Assembly: GCF_000711245.1 (NCBI RefSeq)
Contig: NZ_JOMH01000001.1
Location: 738,830-802,829, forward strand
Direction of reading: 5' to 3'
Length of the DNA stretch: 64,000 nt
DNA from: Polycyclovorans algicola TG408
Lineage (GTDB): Bacteria; Pseudomonadota; Gammaproteobacteria; Nevskiales; Nevskiaceae
Of this stretch, positions 51,598 through 61,428 are shown in pieces. The stretch's first letter is position 1. Each line of letters opens with the position of its first letter. The position numbers and the translations under genes are program-made. The notes under the pieces were generated by a model. It worked only from the letters and a program-made list of their open reading frames with translations. It searched no databases and was not told the origin of the DNA.

Positions 51598-52716
51598 ATG
51601 ACTGCTGCTGCTCCCCTCGTTTCCCGCGCTGCCCTGGTCCGCAAAGTTGGCGGCCCGTTCACCCTTGAAGACGTTGATGTCGCCGCCCCCCGGCAGGACG
51701 AAGTGCGCGTCAAGATGGTGGCCACTGGCATGTGCCACACCGATCTGGTGGCGCGCGATGGCTTCCCGGTCCCCTTGCCCATCGTGCTCGGTCACGAAGG
51801 CGCCGGCATCGTGGAATCGGTTGGCCCGGGCGTTACCCACCTGAAGGCGGGCGACCATGTCGTGCTCAGCTTTGACTCCTGCGCCGCTTGCCCGAGTTGC
51901 GGCGATGATCAGCCGGCGTACTGCTTCAATTTTCTGGCTCACAATTTTTCGGGCGTGCGGCCGGCCGATGGCACCACCGCGTTGAGCCAGAAGGGTCAGA
52001 CGGTGCATGGCAACTTCTTCGGCCAGTCGTCATTCGGCACTTACGCCGTGGCCCACGCCCGCAACACCATCAAGGTGGACAACAGCGTCGAGTTGGCTTT
52101 GCTTGGGCCGCTGGGTTGCGGCATCCAGACCGGTGCCGGGGCGGTGGTCAACTCGTTGAAGCTCAAGAAAGGCCAGTCGTTGGCGATCTTTGGCGGCGGC
52201 GCGGTGGGCCTGTCCGCCCTGCTCGGCGCGCGCGCGGTCGATGCCGGCATGGTGATCGTCGTCGAGCCCAATGCCGCGCGCGGCAAGCTGGCGCTGGAGC
52301 TGGGCGCGACGCATGTCATCAATCCCAAGGAGACCGAGGACGTGCTGGCCAAGATCAAGGAGCTGGGCGGCGGCGGCGTCACCCACGCGGTCGACACCAC
52401 CGGCATTCCGGCGGTCATCGGCGTGGCGGTTGAAACCATGCTGCCCAACGGCATGCTGGGCTTGATTGCCGTACCTCCGCCGGACGCACTGCTGCCCGCC
52501 AACATGATGAGCATGTTGATGCGCGGCGTCGGCGTGAAGTACATCACCGAAGGCGACGCCGACCCGCAGACCTTCATCCCGCAGATGATCAGCTGGTTCA
52601 AGGCCGGCAAGTTCCCATTCGACAAACTGATCAAGAAATTTCCGTTTGATCAGATCAACGAGGCGGCGCATGCCTCGGAAGATGGCTCGGCCATCAAGCC
52701 TGTACTGATTTTCTGA
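51598..52716 (+). CDS. Zinc alcohol dehydrogenase, XylB-like
   Basis: 372-residue medium-chain dehydrogenase. Catalytic zinc ligands are C46 and the H66-E67 pair in GHEGAG, and the structural zinc is bound by C95, C98, C101 and C109. GGGAVGLSALLGARAVDAG is the NAD motif. AGAGG precedes the ATG. Size and motifs match aryl- or benzyl-alcohol dehydrogenases such as XylB, which oxidise the alcohol produced by a XylM/XylA hydroxylase. It is divergent from the XylA-like gene and near a XylM-like gene. Confidence 0.93.
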   Translation: MTAAAPLVSRAALVRKVGGPFTLEDVDVAAPRQDEVRVKMVATGMCHTDLVARDGFPVPLPIVLGHEGAGIVESVGPGVTHLKAGDHVVLSFDSCAACPSCGDDQPAYCFNFLAHNFSGVRPADGTTALSQKGQTVHGNFFGQSSFGTYAVAHARNTIKVDNSVELALLGPLGCGIQTGAGAVVNSLKLKKGQSLAIFGGGAVGLSALLGARAVDAGMVIVVEPNAARGKLALELGATHVINPKETEDVLAKIKELGGGGVTHAVDTTGIPAVIGVAVETMLPNGMLGLIAVPPPDALLPANMMSMLMRGVGVKYITEGDADPQTFIPQMISWFKAGKFPFDKLIKKFPFDQINEAAHASEDGSAIKPVLIF

Positions 52717-52749
52717 CTTTTTTCATGCGGCCTGAACCGGAGTTTCATC

Positions 52750-53463
52750 ATGCAACAGCCGATTGACCACATTCATTCGCAGAAAATGGGCCTCTGGTGC
52801 AGCTGGGTCTTTGCTGCACTGACCGCCATCGGGTGGTTGGGTATTGCGCATTTTTATGCGCCGGTGCCGGCCGATGCCGGGATGGAGGCCACCAAGGTCT
52901 GGTTTTCCGAGACGCATCGCTGGGGCACGATCATCGGCTGCACGATCTTCTACATCGCGTGCGGCTTCCTGGTGCCGGGGTCGATACAGTTCGGCATCAT
53001 GTTGGCCAAGATTGAGGGCCGTTGGCCGCTGTGGTCGATCACCACGGCGGTCTGCGGGATCTTCATCTCGCTGATCATCTTCCTCAATGCCTGCGCGTGG
53101 ATTGTCGCTGCCTACCGCCCCGAGTACGGTGCCGACGTGATCCAGGCGTGGTACGACTGGGCGTGGTTCGCATTTTTGCTCGGCTGGATTTACCTGGCCG
53201 TCGAAATGATTGCCTCGGGTATGGTCGAGCTGATGGACCGTCGCGAAACGCCGATGATTCCGCGCTGGCTGACGTGGTTCACCTTTGCCGGCGCCGCCTC
53301 CCTGCTCACGGCCGCCGGACCCGCATTTTTCAAGAGTGGACCGTTTGCCTACCATGGCCTGTTGGGCTTTTACTTGCCCATGCTGGTGTGGGGCACTTAC
53401 TTGATTGCGACCACGTGGTACATGCTCAAGGCGCTGGACCGGGAGCGGGCGCAAGCGGCCTGA
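52750..53463 (+). CDS. Small polytopic membrane protein
   Basis: 237 residues with about six hydrophobic segments, for example LWCSWVFAALTAIGWLGIA, IIGCTIFYIACGFLVPG, ITTAVCGIFISLIIFLNACA and WAWFAFLLGWIYLAVEMIA. No catalytic motif is recognised. It is 33 bp downstream of the alcohol dehydrogenase in one unit, and a terminator follows. It could be a transporter, an electron-transfer partner or an assembly factor for the hydroxylase; none of these is shown. Confidence 0.8.
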   Translation: MQQPIDHIHSQKMGLWCSWVFAALTAIGWLGIAHFYAPVPADAGMEATKVWFSETHRWGTIIGCTIFYIACGFLVPGSIQFGIMLAKIEGRWPLWSITTAVCGIFISLIIFLNACAWIVAAYRPEYGADVIQAWYDWAWFAFLLGWIYLAVEMIASGMVELMDRRETPMIPRWLTWFTFAGAASLLTAAGPAFFKSGPFAYHGLLGFYLPMLVWGTYLIATTWYMLKALDRERAQAA

Positions 53464-53480
53464 CGTCACAAGCCTCAGCG

Positions 53481-53514
53481 CACAAAAAAGCCCCCGGTCG
53501 GGGGCTTTTTTGTG
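53481..53514. terminator. Bidirectional intrinsic terminator with 15-bp arms
   Basis: Arms CACAAAAAAGCCCCC and GGGGGCTTTTTTGTG around a 4-base loop. It lies between convergent units, serving both the membrane-protein and hydroxylase genes. Confidence 0.93.
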
Positions 53515-53525
53515 CGGCAGGGGTA

Positions 53526-54644
53526 TTAGGCCCCGACGGTTGCGGCCATGCCGGGCGCTGCCCCCGGCTCGTTCTGCCAGTCGGGCCAGCCGGCTTTGCG
53601 GTTCTGCTCGGCGGCAAGCTTGCGCTCTTCAGCGGTGGCGAACTCCAAGTCCCAGCGCTTGAGCGCCGGCTTGATGATCACCTCATGCCACAACGGCGGA
53701 ATCAGCGCCGTCAAGAAGCACAAGAACACGCTGGGCATCGGAATGCCTTCCTTGTGCGGGGCCAACTTGTAGTAGACCTGATATGAGTTCAGGTGATGGT
53801 CGGCGTGGTTGGTGATCTCAAAGGCCACCGTGCGCGAAAACCAGCCCAGGTGATTCCAAACATGGCGACGGCCAATGGGCGAACCCTTGACGCGGATCAG
53901 GCCGTAGTGCTGGAAGTAGTTGAAGCTCTCGACCCAGGCACGTGCGATCAGCTGTGCCGCCAGCGCCAGACCCACGGCAACCCAGCCGCCGATCAGGAAC
54001 ATCGCCGTGTGAAACACTGCCAGTGCCAACAATGCACGGTAGCCGCGATGGCGAATGTTCCAGCCGCTCAAGCCGCGCTTGACCAGCGCGCGCGCTTCCA
54101 TCTTTTGCGCGAAGAGCGTGCTGGCAATCAATTCCTTGCCAGTGAAGCTGTACAGGTCGGTGCCGCGCGGCGCGGTATCGCCATCGTCTACGGTGGCGAC
54201 GTCGATGTGATGGTTGATCACATGGCCGATGTCACGCGTGCAATCGAGGTAGCACAACTGCACGTAATGACCAACGAACCGCGGCAGCGCGCCACGCATG
54301 TGATAGAGCTCGTGTGAGGCTGGCACCAGCGGCACCACGCCCATCCATGCCACACCCAACACGGCGCCCAACATTTGCCAGCCGGTCAGGTCGTGCGCCG
54401 TCACCGCCCACGCCAGCACGAAGAACTGAAGCAGCGGGCCGATGGCGCAAATCCAGATGGGGATGTTGGCAACCGTCTGGTTGGTCATTTTGCGCATGCT
54501 GTAGTCGCGGCCGACCAGGGTGTCGAGCAAGGCCAGCACGGGGAAGGACGCGATGCCCACCCAGACCCAATTACCACCGGCAATCAGGCCGGCAAAGCTG
54601 GCCGCAAGCACTGCGACGGGTGTCCAATATTTTAAGTAGTCCAT
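53526..54644 (-). CDS. AlkB/XylM-type membrane hydroxylase (copy 3)
   Basis: 372 residues from ATG 54644 (MDYLKYWTPVAVLA), with AGGAG 7-11 bases upstream. The same histidine clusters HELYH, HVINHH and NHADHH are present. The protein is very similar to copy 2 and the same length. The frame extends upstream to 54926 but that part is not family-like; most of it holds a separate small ORF. Close proximity to XylA-like and XylB-like genes makes this the most likely working partner of that reductase. Confidence 0.94.
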   Translation of the reverse strand: MDYLKYWTPVAVLAASFAGLIAGGNWVWVGIASFPVLALLDTLVGRDYSMRKMTNQTVANIPIWICAIGPLLQFFVLAWAVTAHDLTGWQMLGAVLGVAWMGVVPLVPASHELYHMRGALPRFVGHYVQLCYLDCTRDIGHVINHHIDVATVDDGDTAPRGTDLYSFTGKELIASTLFAQKMEARALVKRGLSGWNIRHRGYRALLALAVFHTAMFLIGGWVAVGLALAAQLIARAWVESFNYFQHYGLIRVKGSPIGRRHVWNHLGWFSRTVAFEITNHADHHLNSYQVYYKLAPHKEGIPMPSVFLCFLTALIPPLWHEVIIKPALKRWDLEFATAEERKLAAEQNRKAGWPDWQNEPGAAPGMAATVGA

Positions 54645-54658
54645 GGGCGTTCTCCTGT

Positions 54659-54880
54659 TTATCTGAGGTTGTCGCAGTGCAACGCTTCCAGAAAACTCGG
54701 GAAGGCGTCTTCGGGGGTGTCGCACTGGTAGTCGTGCAGGGCACTGACCAGTTGACGTTCTAGGGTTGGGCGCGTGCCATGGGCAGCGCTCCGGTGGTGC
54801 CGACGCCGGCTGATGGCCGGGCTTTTCAGCGGACCTGCGGCGGGCCGACGGTATTGGCGACCATGTTTGAGGGCTTGCAT
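54659..54880 (-). CDS. Small ORF upstream of AlkB copy 3
   Basis: 73 codons from ATG 54880 (MQALKHGRQYRRPAAGPLKS), with AGGAGA 4 bases upstream. It is Arg/His/Pro-rich and ends FLEALHCDNLR. The stop is 14 bp before the hydroxylase start. The good ribosome site and spacing favour a real gene; no homology was recognised. It might be a small regulator, a leader peptide or a hydroxylase accessory factor. Confidence 0.6.
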   Translation of the reverse strand: MQALKHGRQYRRPAAGPLKSPAISRRRHHRSAAHGTRPTLERQLVSALHDYQCDTPEDAFPSFLEALHCDNLR

Positions 54881-54953
54881 CGTTTCTCCTGATTCGATCC
54901 CGGCGGGCTGCCGGGACGTCGCACATTGATTCTTATTTTTATGTATTCCAACT

Positions 54954-54974
54954 ATGTGTAATGACATTACGCAT
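54954..54974. promoter_or_regulatory. Probable MerR operator, imperfect palindrome
   Basis: The 10-bp arms ATGTGTAATG and CATTACGCAT around one base. It sits in the gap between the small ORF (minus) and the MerR gene (plus). Confidence 0.6.
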
Positions 54975-55094
54975 AAATCAGATACGTGTCAAATGCTAAA
55001 GTTCCGCGTGCCTCAACAAGATGTCGCGAAGCCGCCGGGCCATCGCTGCGCCGTCGAATGTTGTCCGGGCCCAGACCCGAGGGGTTGTGAACTG

Positions 55095-55781
55095 ATGAAG
55101 ATGCGTGAGTTGGAGCAGATGACCGGGGTTCGTCGCGAGATGATCCACTTCTATTTCCGCAATGGTTTATTGCCGGAACCTGCGCGGCCCAAGGTGAATG
55201 TTGCCGACTATGGTGACGAGCACGTGCGCAGCATCTTGGCGATTCGGCGCCTGCAAACCGAACAGCGCCTGTCCATCGACGAAATCAAGGAAGCCCTCAA
55301 CGGACACGCGAGCACCGTGCCGGGTGACGCCAGCGCGTTTCGCCATCTCGATGAACTGGTGGCCGCACGTCTTGGCGCCGACCAGACCCTGGTCCCCTTG
55401 TCATCCTTGGTCGAGCGTAGCCCCAAGGCCGAAACCGACGCCAAGGTGTTGGCGAAAATGGGCGCCATCGAGCTGGTGATGCGCAATGGGGAGCGACACC
55501 TGAGCCGGGTCGACGCGCAAATCGTCGGCATCTGGGGTGACATGCGTGCCTATGGCTTCAACGAGGAATTGGGTTTCGACGCCAACCTGGTGGCGCTCTA
55601 TGTCGACCGCGCCAAGGACCTCGCCTTTGCCGAAATCGAGGCGTATCTGGCGCGCGTGCCCCACTTTCCGCGCGAGAAAAAAGCCGACTGGGCGCAGCCT
55701 GGCCTGTCGATGATGCTCAACATTTTTTCGCTGCTGCGGATGAAGGCGGCGATTGAGGCGTTTCGCAAAATCGAGGGCTAG
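55095..55781 (+). CDS. MerR-family transcriptional regulator
   Basis: About 228 residues from ATG 55095 (MKMRELEQMTGVRREMIHFY). The N-terminal winged helix-turn-helix reads TGVRREMIHFYFRNGLLPEP, and VADYGDEHVRSILAIRRLQTEQRLSIDEIKEAL is the second half. The frame is open from 54954, but the first 47 residues are unlike the family. The C-terminal part of about 150 residues is helical with no metal-binding Cys cluster, so an organic ligand is more likely than a metal. It probably controls the divergent hydroxylase unit through the palindrome between them. Confidence 0.88.
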   Translation: MKMRELEQMTGVRREMIHFYFRNGLLPEPARPKVNVADYGDEHVRSILAIRRLQTEQRLSIDEIKEALNGHASTVPGDASAFRHLDELVAARLGADQTLVPLSSLVERSPKAETDAKVLAKMGAIELVMRNGERHLSRVDAQIVGIWGDMRAYGFNEELGFDANLVALYVDRAKDLAFAEIEAYLARVPHFPREKKADWAQPGLSMMLNIFSLLRMKAAIEAFRKIEG

Positions 55782-55817
55782 GGCCGATTAAGTGGCTCCA
55801 CTCGTCTCAACAGGACG

Positions 55818-56501
55818 TCAAATTGTTTCCGGGTCGCCGAAGCTCAGGTGGTCCCACATGCGCTCGTAAACCCGGCCGGCCACCACCTGCCGTGCGGCGG
55901 TTTCATCGGCGGTGAGCAGGGTGTGATCGCCGTCCTCGCCCATCTGCATCAGGCTGACTTCGACGCGCGCGGCTTCTTCGAGAAACCACGACAGCGCCAC
56001 GGCTTCCACTAGCGACTCACCGACCACCACCGCGCCGTTGGCGCGCATGACGATGGCGTTGCCGGCGTCCAAGGTGTCGGCGAGGCGCGCGGCGGCGACA
56101 TCGTCGCGCAGCAGGCGTGGGTCGTCCCACAGGGCCGGACCGGGGGCGAAGTAGGCGCCGAAACCATGGCGTGGTTTGGGGGTGCGTTTGAGCAGTGCCA
56201 GTACGCCAATCTGCGGCGGCATGATGCGGCAGACCGCGCCAACATCGGGTCGGCGGGCATAAATTTGCTGATGAATCCGCACCTCGCCCAGCACGCCTTC
56301 CGGCAGCGCGCCGCTCACCGGCACCACGGTGCCGTCATCGTCCGGCGTGATCGTGCCCATGGGTTTTGCCGCGCAAACCAGAAAGTGATCGGCATCCAGC
56401 CGCAGGCTGCAATGGCCGTAGGCGTGAACCAGGTGGCCACGGGCGAGCGCGCGCGCGGCGATGCGCAACTCGCGATGGTGTTCGTGGGGGGCAGAGCGCA
56501 T
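55818..56501 (-). CDS. Class II aldolase/adducin-family protein
   Basis: 227 residues from ATG 56501 (MRSAPHEHHRELRIAARALA). The opening AYGHCSLRLD matches the conserved G-H/N-x-S segment of the family. MRANGAVVVGESLVEAVALSWFLEEAARVE is the typical C-terminal metal-site helix. The family splits sugar-acid phosphates or related substrates with a divalent metal. The upstream frame to 56600 is not conserved-looking. It is isolated between MerR and a porin gene on the opposite strand, so no pathway is indicated. Confidence 0.85.
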   Translation of the reverse strand: MRSAPHEHHRELRIAARALARGHLVHAYGHCSLRLDADHFLVCAAKPMGTITPDDDGTVVPVSGALPEGVLGEVRIHQQIYARRPDVGAVCRIMPPQIGVLALLKRTPKPRHGFGAYFAPGPALWDDPRLLRDDVAAARLADTLDAGNAIVMRANGAVVVGESLVEAVALSWFLEEAARVEVSLMQMGEDGDHTLLTADETAARQVVAGRVYERMWDHLSFGDPETI

Positions 56502-56671
56502 GGTCGCTTCTCGTTTCAGTGGGGGGTGGCGGGCGTCAGAGCTTAGTGCCCTAAGTCTGGCGGTGTCGGCGTTTCGCAATCGAGAGCCTCGTGGCAACAT
56601 GCTGCGCTCGCAAATTGCGTTGTTGTAGTACGCAAAGCTTGCGATGTCGAATCATTTCTCCAGGCGAACCC

Positions 56672-57888
56672 ATGACCTCACCCAGACCGAGTTTTTCCCG
56701 CGCAGGCCTTTGTGGCGCGCTGTTGTGGCTCGCCATCTCGTTGCCGGCCGGGGCCATTGAGCTGGCCCGCGTCGAGGGATTCGGGCCGGTGTCGCGCGGC
56801 ATGGCCAGTGCGGGCGTGGCGCACCCGGTGGGCGCTGCGGCGATGATGCTCAACCCGGCCGAACTGCTCAGTCTGGATGCGTCGAAGGAGTTCTTGGTCC
56901 AGGTGACCTACATCAACGCCAACATCGACACCGTCAATTCAGCGACCGGGGAACGGGTCACCAACGCGTCACTGGGCAACAATCGCGGTCCGTATTATTT
57001 GCCCGAGGTGGCCTTTGCGATGCGTCGCGGCGACTGGGCATTTGGCGCAGGGCTGTTTGCTGCCGGAGGATTCGGCATCGAGTACGGCACCGAGTCGTTC
57101 CTGTCGAGCACCACCACGGGCGACGTGGCCACCGGGCTGCCTATTTCATCGCGGATCGGCCAGACCCGCATCCCCTTCACCCTGGCGTGGCAGGCCAGTC
57201 CGAAATGGCGCGACGGTGCGAGCCTCGACGTGACGAGCGCGTCGGCGTGAGCTACGCGGCCAGCGACAACACCCAGCTGGCGCTGGCATACGAATTTCGT
57301 ACCGCGCTCGGTGACTTGAAAGGTCGCGGCGGCCTCACCACGATCGACACCGACAACAATCAGATCGTCCTCAGTGGTGCCGGGCGGCTGGAGAACCTGC
57401 AGTTCCCCCAAGCGTGGATTGTCGGCGTCTCGCATCGCGTCTGGCCGGCACTGGCAGTGGTCGCCGACCTGCGCCATACCCTCTGGTCTCAGTCACTGGG
57501 CGATACCGAGATTGCCTTCACGGCCGATGACGGCGGCGACCTGAAGGGGTCACTGCCCACCGGGTTTCGGGACCTGACGACGCTGGCTTTGGGCGTTGAA
57601 TGGCAGTTCCAACCAAACTGGACCGGTCGTGTTGGCGGCTCGCACGCCTTCCAGCAGGTCGTGCCCGACCAGAATCTCAACGGCACCTTGCCGACCATTA
57701 CCCGGCAGCACCTGACCGGTGGCGTGGCCTGGCGTCCGGCACCGGCACATGAACTGAGTCTCGGCGTGAGCGTTGGCCTCAATGACCCGGTGCGCAGTCT
57801 GGGCGGCACCGCCAATAGCATTCCGGCCATCGAGGCGCGCAATCGCCAGGTGAATAGCGTGCTCAGCTGCCGGTATCTGTTGTTGTAG
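56672..57888 (+). pseudogene. FadL/OmpP1-like outer-membrane protein, broken by frameshift and probable deletion
   Basis: The first part runs from ATG 56672 (MTSPRPSFSRAGLCGALLW) with a signal peptide ending AGAIE, and GMASAGVAHPVGAAAMMLNP is typical of FadL-like proteins. The frame ends at TGA 57248-57250 shortly after ASPKWRDGASLDV. A different frame then continues as RVGVSYAASDNTQLALAYEF and runs to NRQVNSVLSCRYLLL at 57888. The order is right, but a section that should lie between SLDV and RVGVSY seems lost, and the GACG repeats at the junction could have caused slippage or deletion. It is probably non-functional. Confidence 0.75.
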
Positions 57889-58404
57889 TGGCAAGTCGGT
57901 TTGGGTTGATATGCGCTGGCCCCGGGGCGCGCCCGCCCGTCACGCGGGTCATTGGCCAGCAAGGCGTGAGCTGCACACAATGGGGACATGCGACGCGTTC
58001 CCCTGACAGTTGTGCAGACGCGCGCTTACATCAGACCGGGTCTCAGACAGCCTCCGCTGCTTCATGGGGCTCCTTCAGCGCGCCAGATCATGAGCAAAAT
58101 TGTCACCGATTTGATCGGTTATGCAGAGCATCCCGAGAACCTACACCACGTTGTGGGACACGACCGTCAGCACGGCTTCCGGCACCGGCCGTCGATGATG
58201 TTGGAACAGACCAACGCGTCTTGTCCTGGCGTGCGTCAGCCCAAGTTCGAGCCGTTTGTCGCAAGATACCCATGACCGCTCTGACCTTAATCATCATTGA
58301 TGATGATGATTAGTCGTATGCATGATGATATGCGTGATGATGCTTCGGCATACTCTAGAAAGAGTAGCAGGTGGGTAAGCAGCACGAAAAGCCGGAGGAG
58401 ACTC
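57889..58404. other. 516-bp region without a clear gene
   Basis: It holds an open frame at 57988-58275 (MRRVPLTVVQTRAY...) without a good ribosome site or known motif. It also holds an inverted repeat TAATCATCAT-tgatg-ATGATGATTA at 58288-58312 and a TACTC/GAGTA pair near 58351-58366. It separates the broken porin from the aromatic operon and may carry that operon's promoter or mark a junction. Confidence 0.5.
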
Positions 58405-58839
58405 ATGCCAATTGCGATTCCAGAATCGAACATATCTTGGGAGGCGGCTGCCAGCATTTCTCGCGGCGCAGTGGAACATGCGCGGAGTCAAGGACTGAAA
58501 GTCTGCGCGGCGGTGGTTGATCGTCACGGCAGCCTGATTTCGCTGTTGCGCATTCCGGGCGCGCCCTTCCATTCTACCGACATTGCGATCGACAAGGCCT
58601 ATACGGCCGCGAGCTTCGGCCTGGCGACGGGAGAGTGGGCGAAGGTCCTGCCGCATCATTCGGCTGCGGTGCAGCAGGGAGTTCCTTTGCGACCGCGGAT
58701 GGTGCTGTTCGGCGGCGGCATTCCGGTGATTCACGAGGGTCACTGCGTTGGCGCCGTGGGTGTGTCCGGGGCCAGCGAGGACCAGGACGTCGAATGCGCG
58801 GAGAAGGGTCTGGAGGTCATCGCCGAACTGCCTGCTTGA
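58405..58839 (+). CDS. GlcG/HbpS-like (DUF336) protein
   Basis: 144 residues from ATG 58405 (MPIAIPESNISWEAAASISR), with GGAGGAG 5 bases upstream. AAVVDRHGSLISLLRIPGAP and GGIPVIHEGHCVGAVGVSG are the DUF336 signatures. Some members bind haem or cobalamin, and many lie in aromatic or glycolate catabolic operons with unknown exact roles. First gene of the aromatic-degradation unit. Confidence 0.88.
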   Translation: MPIAIPESNISWEAAASISRGAVEHARSQGLKVCAAVVDRHGSLISLLRIPGAPFHSTDIAIDKAYTAASFGLATGEWAKVLPHHSAAVQQGVPLRPRMVLFGGGIPVIHEGHCVGAVGVSGASEDQDVECAEKGLEVIAELPA

Positions 58840-58909
58840 CGTCAAATCAATCTTCCTCGTGTGTGCGGGAAGTCTCGGTGCACGTCGATAATTCAACAAG
58901 GAGAGTCGT

Positions 58910-59827
58910 TTGAAAAAGATTCGTTGCGCGATCATAGGCCCCGGCAACATCGGAACCGACCTGATCTACAAGTTGAAGCGCAGTCCGTTGCTGGAACCGG
59001 TCTGGATGGTCGGCATCGACCCGAAGTCCGATGGCCTGGTTCGTGCCCGAGAGATGGGTGTGAAGACCACCGATCAGGGCGTGGATGGACTGTTGCCGCA
59101 TGTGGAGAAGGACGGCATCCAGATCGCCTTCGATGCAACCAGCGCGTACGTGCACAAGTCCAACTCGGACAAGCTCAACGCGCTCGGCGTGCTGATGGTG
59201 GATCTAACGCCCGCTGCCATCGGCGGCCTGTGCATCCCGCCGGTGAACCTCAAGCAGCACGCAGAGGCGCAGGCGATGAACGTGAACATGATTTCCTGCG
59301 CAGGCCAGGCGACGATTCCCATCGTCTACGGCGTCTCGCGCATACAGGGCGTGAAGTACGCGGAGATCATCGCGAGCACGGCATCGAAGTCCATTGGCCC
59401 CGGTACGCGCGCCAACCTCGACGAGTTCACGTACACGACCTCGAACGCCATCGAGAAGATCGGTGGCGCGAAAAAGGGCAAGGCGCTGATCGTGGTCAAC
59501 CCGGCGGAGCCGCCGATGATCATGCGCAACACCATCTACTGCCTGACGGAGGGATCGCCAGACGAGGCGCGCATCCGCGAATCGATCCTGCAGATGATTT
59601 CCGAGGTCCAGAAGTACGTGCCCAGCTACCGGCTGGTGAACGGCCCGGTCTTCGACGGCAACAAGGTCGGCGTGTGGATGGAGGTGGAAGGCCTGGGCGA
59701 CTACCTGCCGAAGTACGCTGGAAATCTCGACATCATGACCGCCGCCGCCTGCCGCACAGCCGAGATGTTCGCCACCGAAATAATCGCCGGACGCTACGCG
59801 CTGCGCCCGGTCCAGCAGGCCGCCTGA
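58910..59827 (+). CDS. mhpF: Acetaldehyde dehydrogenase (acylating), meta-cleavage pathway
   Basis: 305 residues from TTG 58910, with AAGGAGAG 4 bases upstream. [17 protein letters not shown] is the NAD motif, and the catalytic Cys is C130 in [27 protein letters not shown] and [13 protein letters not shown] match the MhpF/DmpF family throughout. It converts the acetaldehyde released by the aldolase downstream into acetyl-CoA, with channelling between the two. Confidence 0.95.
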   Translation: MKKIRCAIIGPGNIGTDLIYKLKRSPLLEPVWMVGIDPKSDGLVRAREMGVKTTDQGVDGLLPHVEKDGIQIAFDATSAYVHKSNSDKLNALGVLMVDLTPAAIGGLCIPPVNLKQHAEAQAMNVNMISCAGQATIPIVYGVSRIQGVKYAEIIASTASKSIGPGTRANLDEFTYTTSNAIEKIGGAKKGKALIVVNPAEPPMIMRNTIYCLTEGSPDEARIRESILQMISEVQKYVPSYRLVNGPVFDGNKVGVWMEVEGLGDYLPKYAGNLDIMTAAACRTAEMFATEIIAGRYALRPVQQAA

Positions 59828-59842
59828 ATCCGGAGCCCCCCC

Positions 59843-60883
59843 ATGAGCCTTATCAATCGCCAAGGCCGCAAGGTTCTCATCCACGAAATGGCGCTGCGCG
59901 ATGGCATGCACGCCAAACGTGAGCAGATTTCCACCGAGCAGATGGTCAAGGTCGCCACCGCGCTAGACGACGCAGGGGTGCCCATCATCCAGGTCACGCA
60001 CGGCGCGGGCCTCGGCGGAAACTCCCTGCAGCACGGCTTTGCACTGCACAGCAACGAGGAATACTGGGATGCAGTAGTCCCGAAAATGAAACAGGCGGTT
60101 GTCTCCGCCTTGCTCATTCCGGGCCTGGGCACGATGAAGGATCTGCAGAGCGCCTATGACCACGGCGTGCGCAGCGTGCATGTGGCGACGCACTGCACCG
60201 AGGCGGACACCAGTCCTCAGCACATCGCCTACGCGCGCAAGCTCGGCATGGATACCACGGGCTTCCTGATGATGGCCCACCTCAACGATGCCAAGAGCCT
60301 GGCCGAGCAAGGCAAGCTGATGGAGTCCTACGGCGCGCAGACCGTGTACGTCGTGGACTCGGCCGGCTACATGTTGCCGGGCGACGTGACGGCGCGAATG
60401 AAGGCGTTGCGCGATGTGCTCAAGCCGGAGACCGAAACCGGCTTCCACGGCCACCACAACCTCGGCATGGGGATCGCGAACACGCTCGCAGCAATCGAGT
60501 GCGGCGCGACGCGCATCGATGCCTCAGTTGGCGGTCTCGGTGCTGGCGCCGGCAACACGCCGACCGAAGTGTTCGTCGCAGTGGCGGATCGCATGGGTAT
60601 CGCGACCGGTTGCGATCTATTCAAGCTGATGGACATGACGCAAGACATCATTTTCCCGATGATGGATCACATCGTGCGCGTGGACCGCGCCTCGCTGACC
60701 TTGGGTTATGCGGGCGTGTACTCCACTTTCCTGCTGCATGCCGAGCGGCTGGGCAAAAAGTACGGCATCCCTACGCGCGACATCCTGGTGGAGTTGGGCA
60801 AGAAGAAGATGATCGGCGGCCAGGAGGACATGATTGAGGATACGGCGCTAACCATGGTGCGGCAAAGAGGGCAGGCGGCGTGA
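59843..60883 (+). CDS. mhpE: 4-Hydroxy-2-oxovalerate aldolase
   Basis: 346 residues. [12 protein letters not shown] opens the TIM-barrel active site, [11 protein letters not shown] and [14 protein letters not shown] carry the catalytic and Mn-binding residues, and [15 protein letters not shown] follows. It splits 4-hydroxy-2-oxovalerate into pyruvate and acetaldehyde, the last step of aromatic meta-cleavage, and forms a complex with the MhpF-type enzyme encoded just upstream. The two genes are 15 bp apart. Confidence 0.95.
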   Translation: MSLINRQGRKVLIHEMALRDGMHAKREQISTEQMVKVATALDDAGVPIIQVTHGAGLGGNSLQHGFALHSNEEYWDAVVPKMKQAVVSALLIPGLGTMKDLQSAYDHGVRSVHVATHCTEADTSPQHIAYARKLGMDTTGFLMMAHLNDAKSLAEQGKLMESYGAQTVYVVDSAGYMLPGDVTARMKALRDVLKPETETGFHGHHNLGMGIANTLAAIECGATRIDASVGGLGAGAGNTPTEVFVAVADRMGIATGCDLFKLMDMTQDIIFPMMDHIVRVDRASLTLGYAGVYSTFLLHAERLGKKYGIPTRDILVELGKKKMIGGQEDMIEDTALTMVRQRGQAA

Positions 60884-61428
60884 CTGCACAGGCTCAAACA
60901 TTCTCCGGAGAGACCGCGATGGCCTGGACCCATAGCCACGACCTTCGCGCGATTCCATCCACGGACCTGTTCTTCGAGGCGACTCAGTTGATGCTGGCTT
61001 ACTGCGCCAGTATCGACGAGGACCGCCTTGAGGACTGGCCAGGCTTCTTCGCGCCGGATGGGCGCTATGAGCTGGTCACTCGCGAGAACGCGGAGCGGAA
61101 TTTGCCCGCGACCGCGATGCGCTGCGACGGCGCGGCGATGATGCGGGATCGCGTGGTGTCCTTGCGGCATGCGAACGTCTACGCTAGGCAGTACTACCGT
61201 CATCTGGTCACGGACCTGCTCATCGGCGAGATCACCGAGTCCACAGTGAGCGTCGCCAGCAATTACCTAGTGACGCGCACGCTGGCGATGGAGGGCGACC
61301 CGATCCCGTTCAGCGTTGGGCGTGCAACGGACACGCTGGTGCTGACCGATCAGGGACTGCGCTTCCAGAGTCGTCGGGTCGTCGCTGACAACGATCGCAT
61401 TCACACGCTTTTGGTACTCCCCATATGA
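60880..61428 (+). CDS. Ring-hydroxylating dioxygenase, beta subunit
   Basis: 182 residues from GTG 60880, which overlaps the aldolase stop; ATG 60919 ([20 protein letters not shown]) has GGAGAG 8 bases upstream and is the better start on that ground. The cystatin-like small-subunit fold is indicated by [21 protein letters not shown] and [15 protein letters not shown]. It stabilises the alpha subunit. Its stop overlaps the alpha start (ATGA 61425-61428). Confidence 0.9.
   Translation: MTAQAQTFSGETAMAWTHSHDLRAIPSTDLFFEATQLMLAYCASIDEDRLEDWPGFFAPDGRYELVTRENAERNLPATAMRCDGAAMMRDRVVSLRHANVYARQYYRHLVTDLLIGEITESTVSVASNYLVTRTLAMEGDPIPFSVGRATDTLVLTDQGLRFQSRRVVADNDRIHTLLVLPI

Noticed and set aside
53526-54926. 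466-codon version of AlkB copy 3
   Set aside because: The added N-terminus overlaps the small ORF and is Pro/Arg-rich; ATG 54644 has AGGAG and matches the paralogue's MDYLKYW start.
57988-58275. 95-codon frame in the gap before the aromatic operon
   Set aside because: No ribosome site, no motif, and mixed composition; kept only as part of the gap description.
58288-58312. TCATCA/TGATGA repeat as a CRISPR or microsatellite
   Set aside because: Only one short inverted repeat with no spacer array; too short to be a tandem repeat locus.
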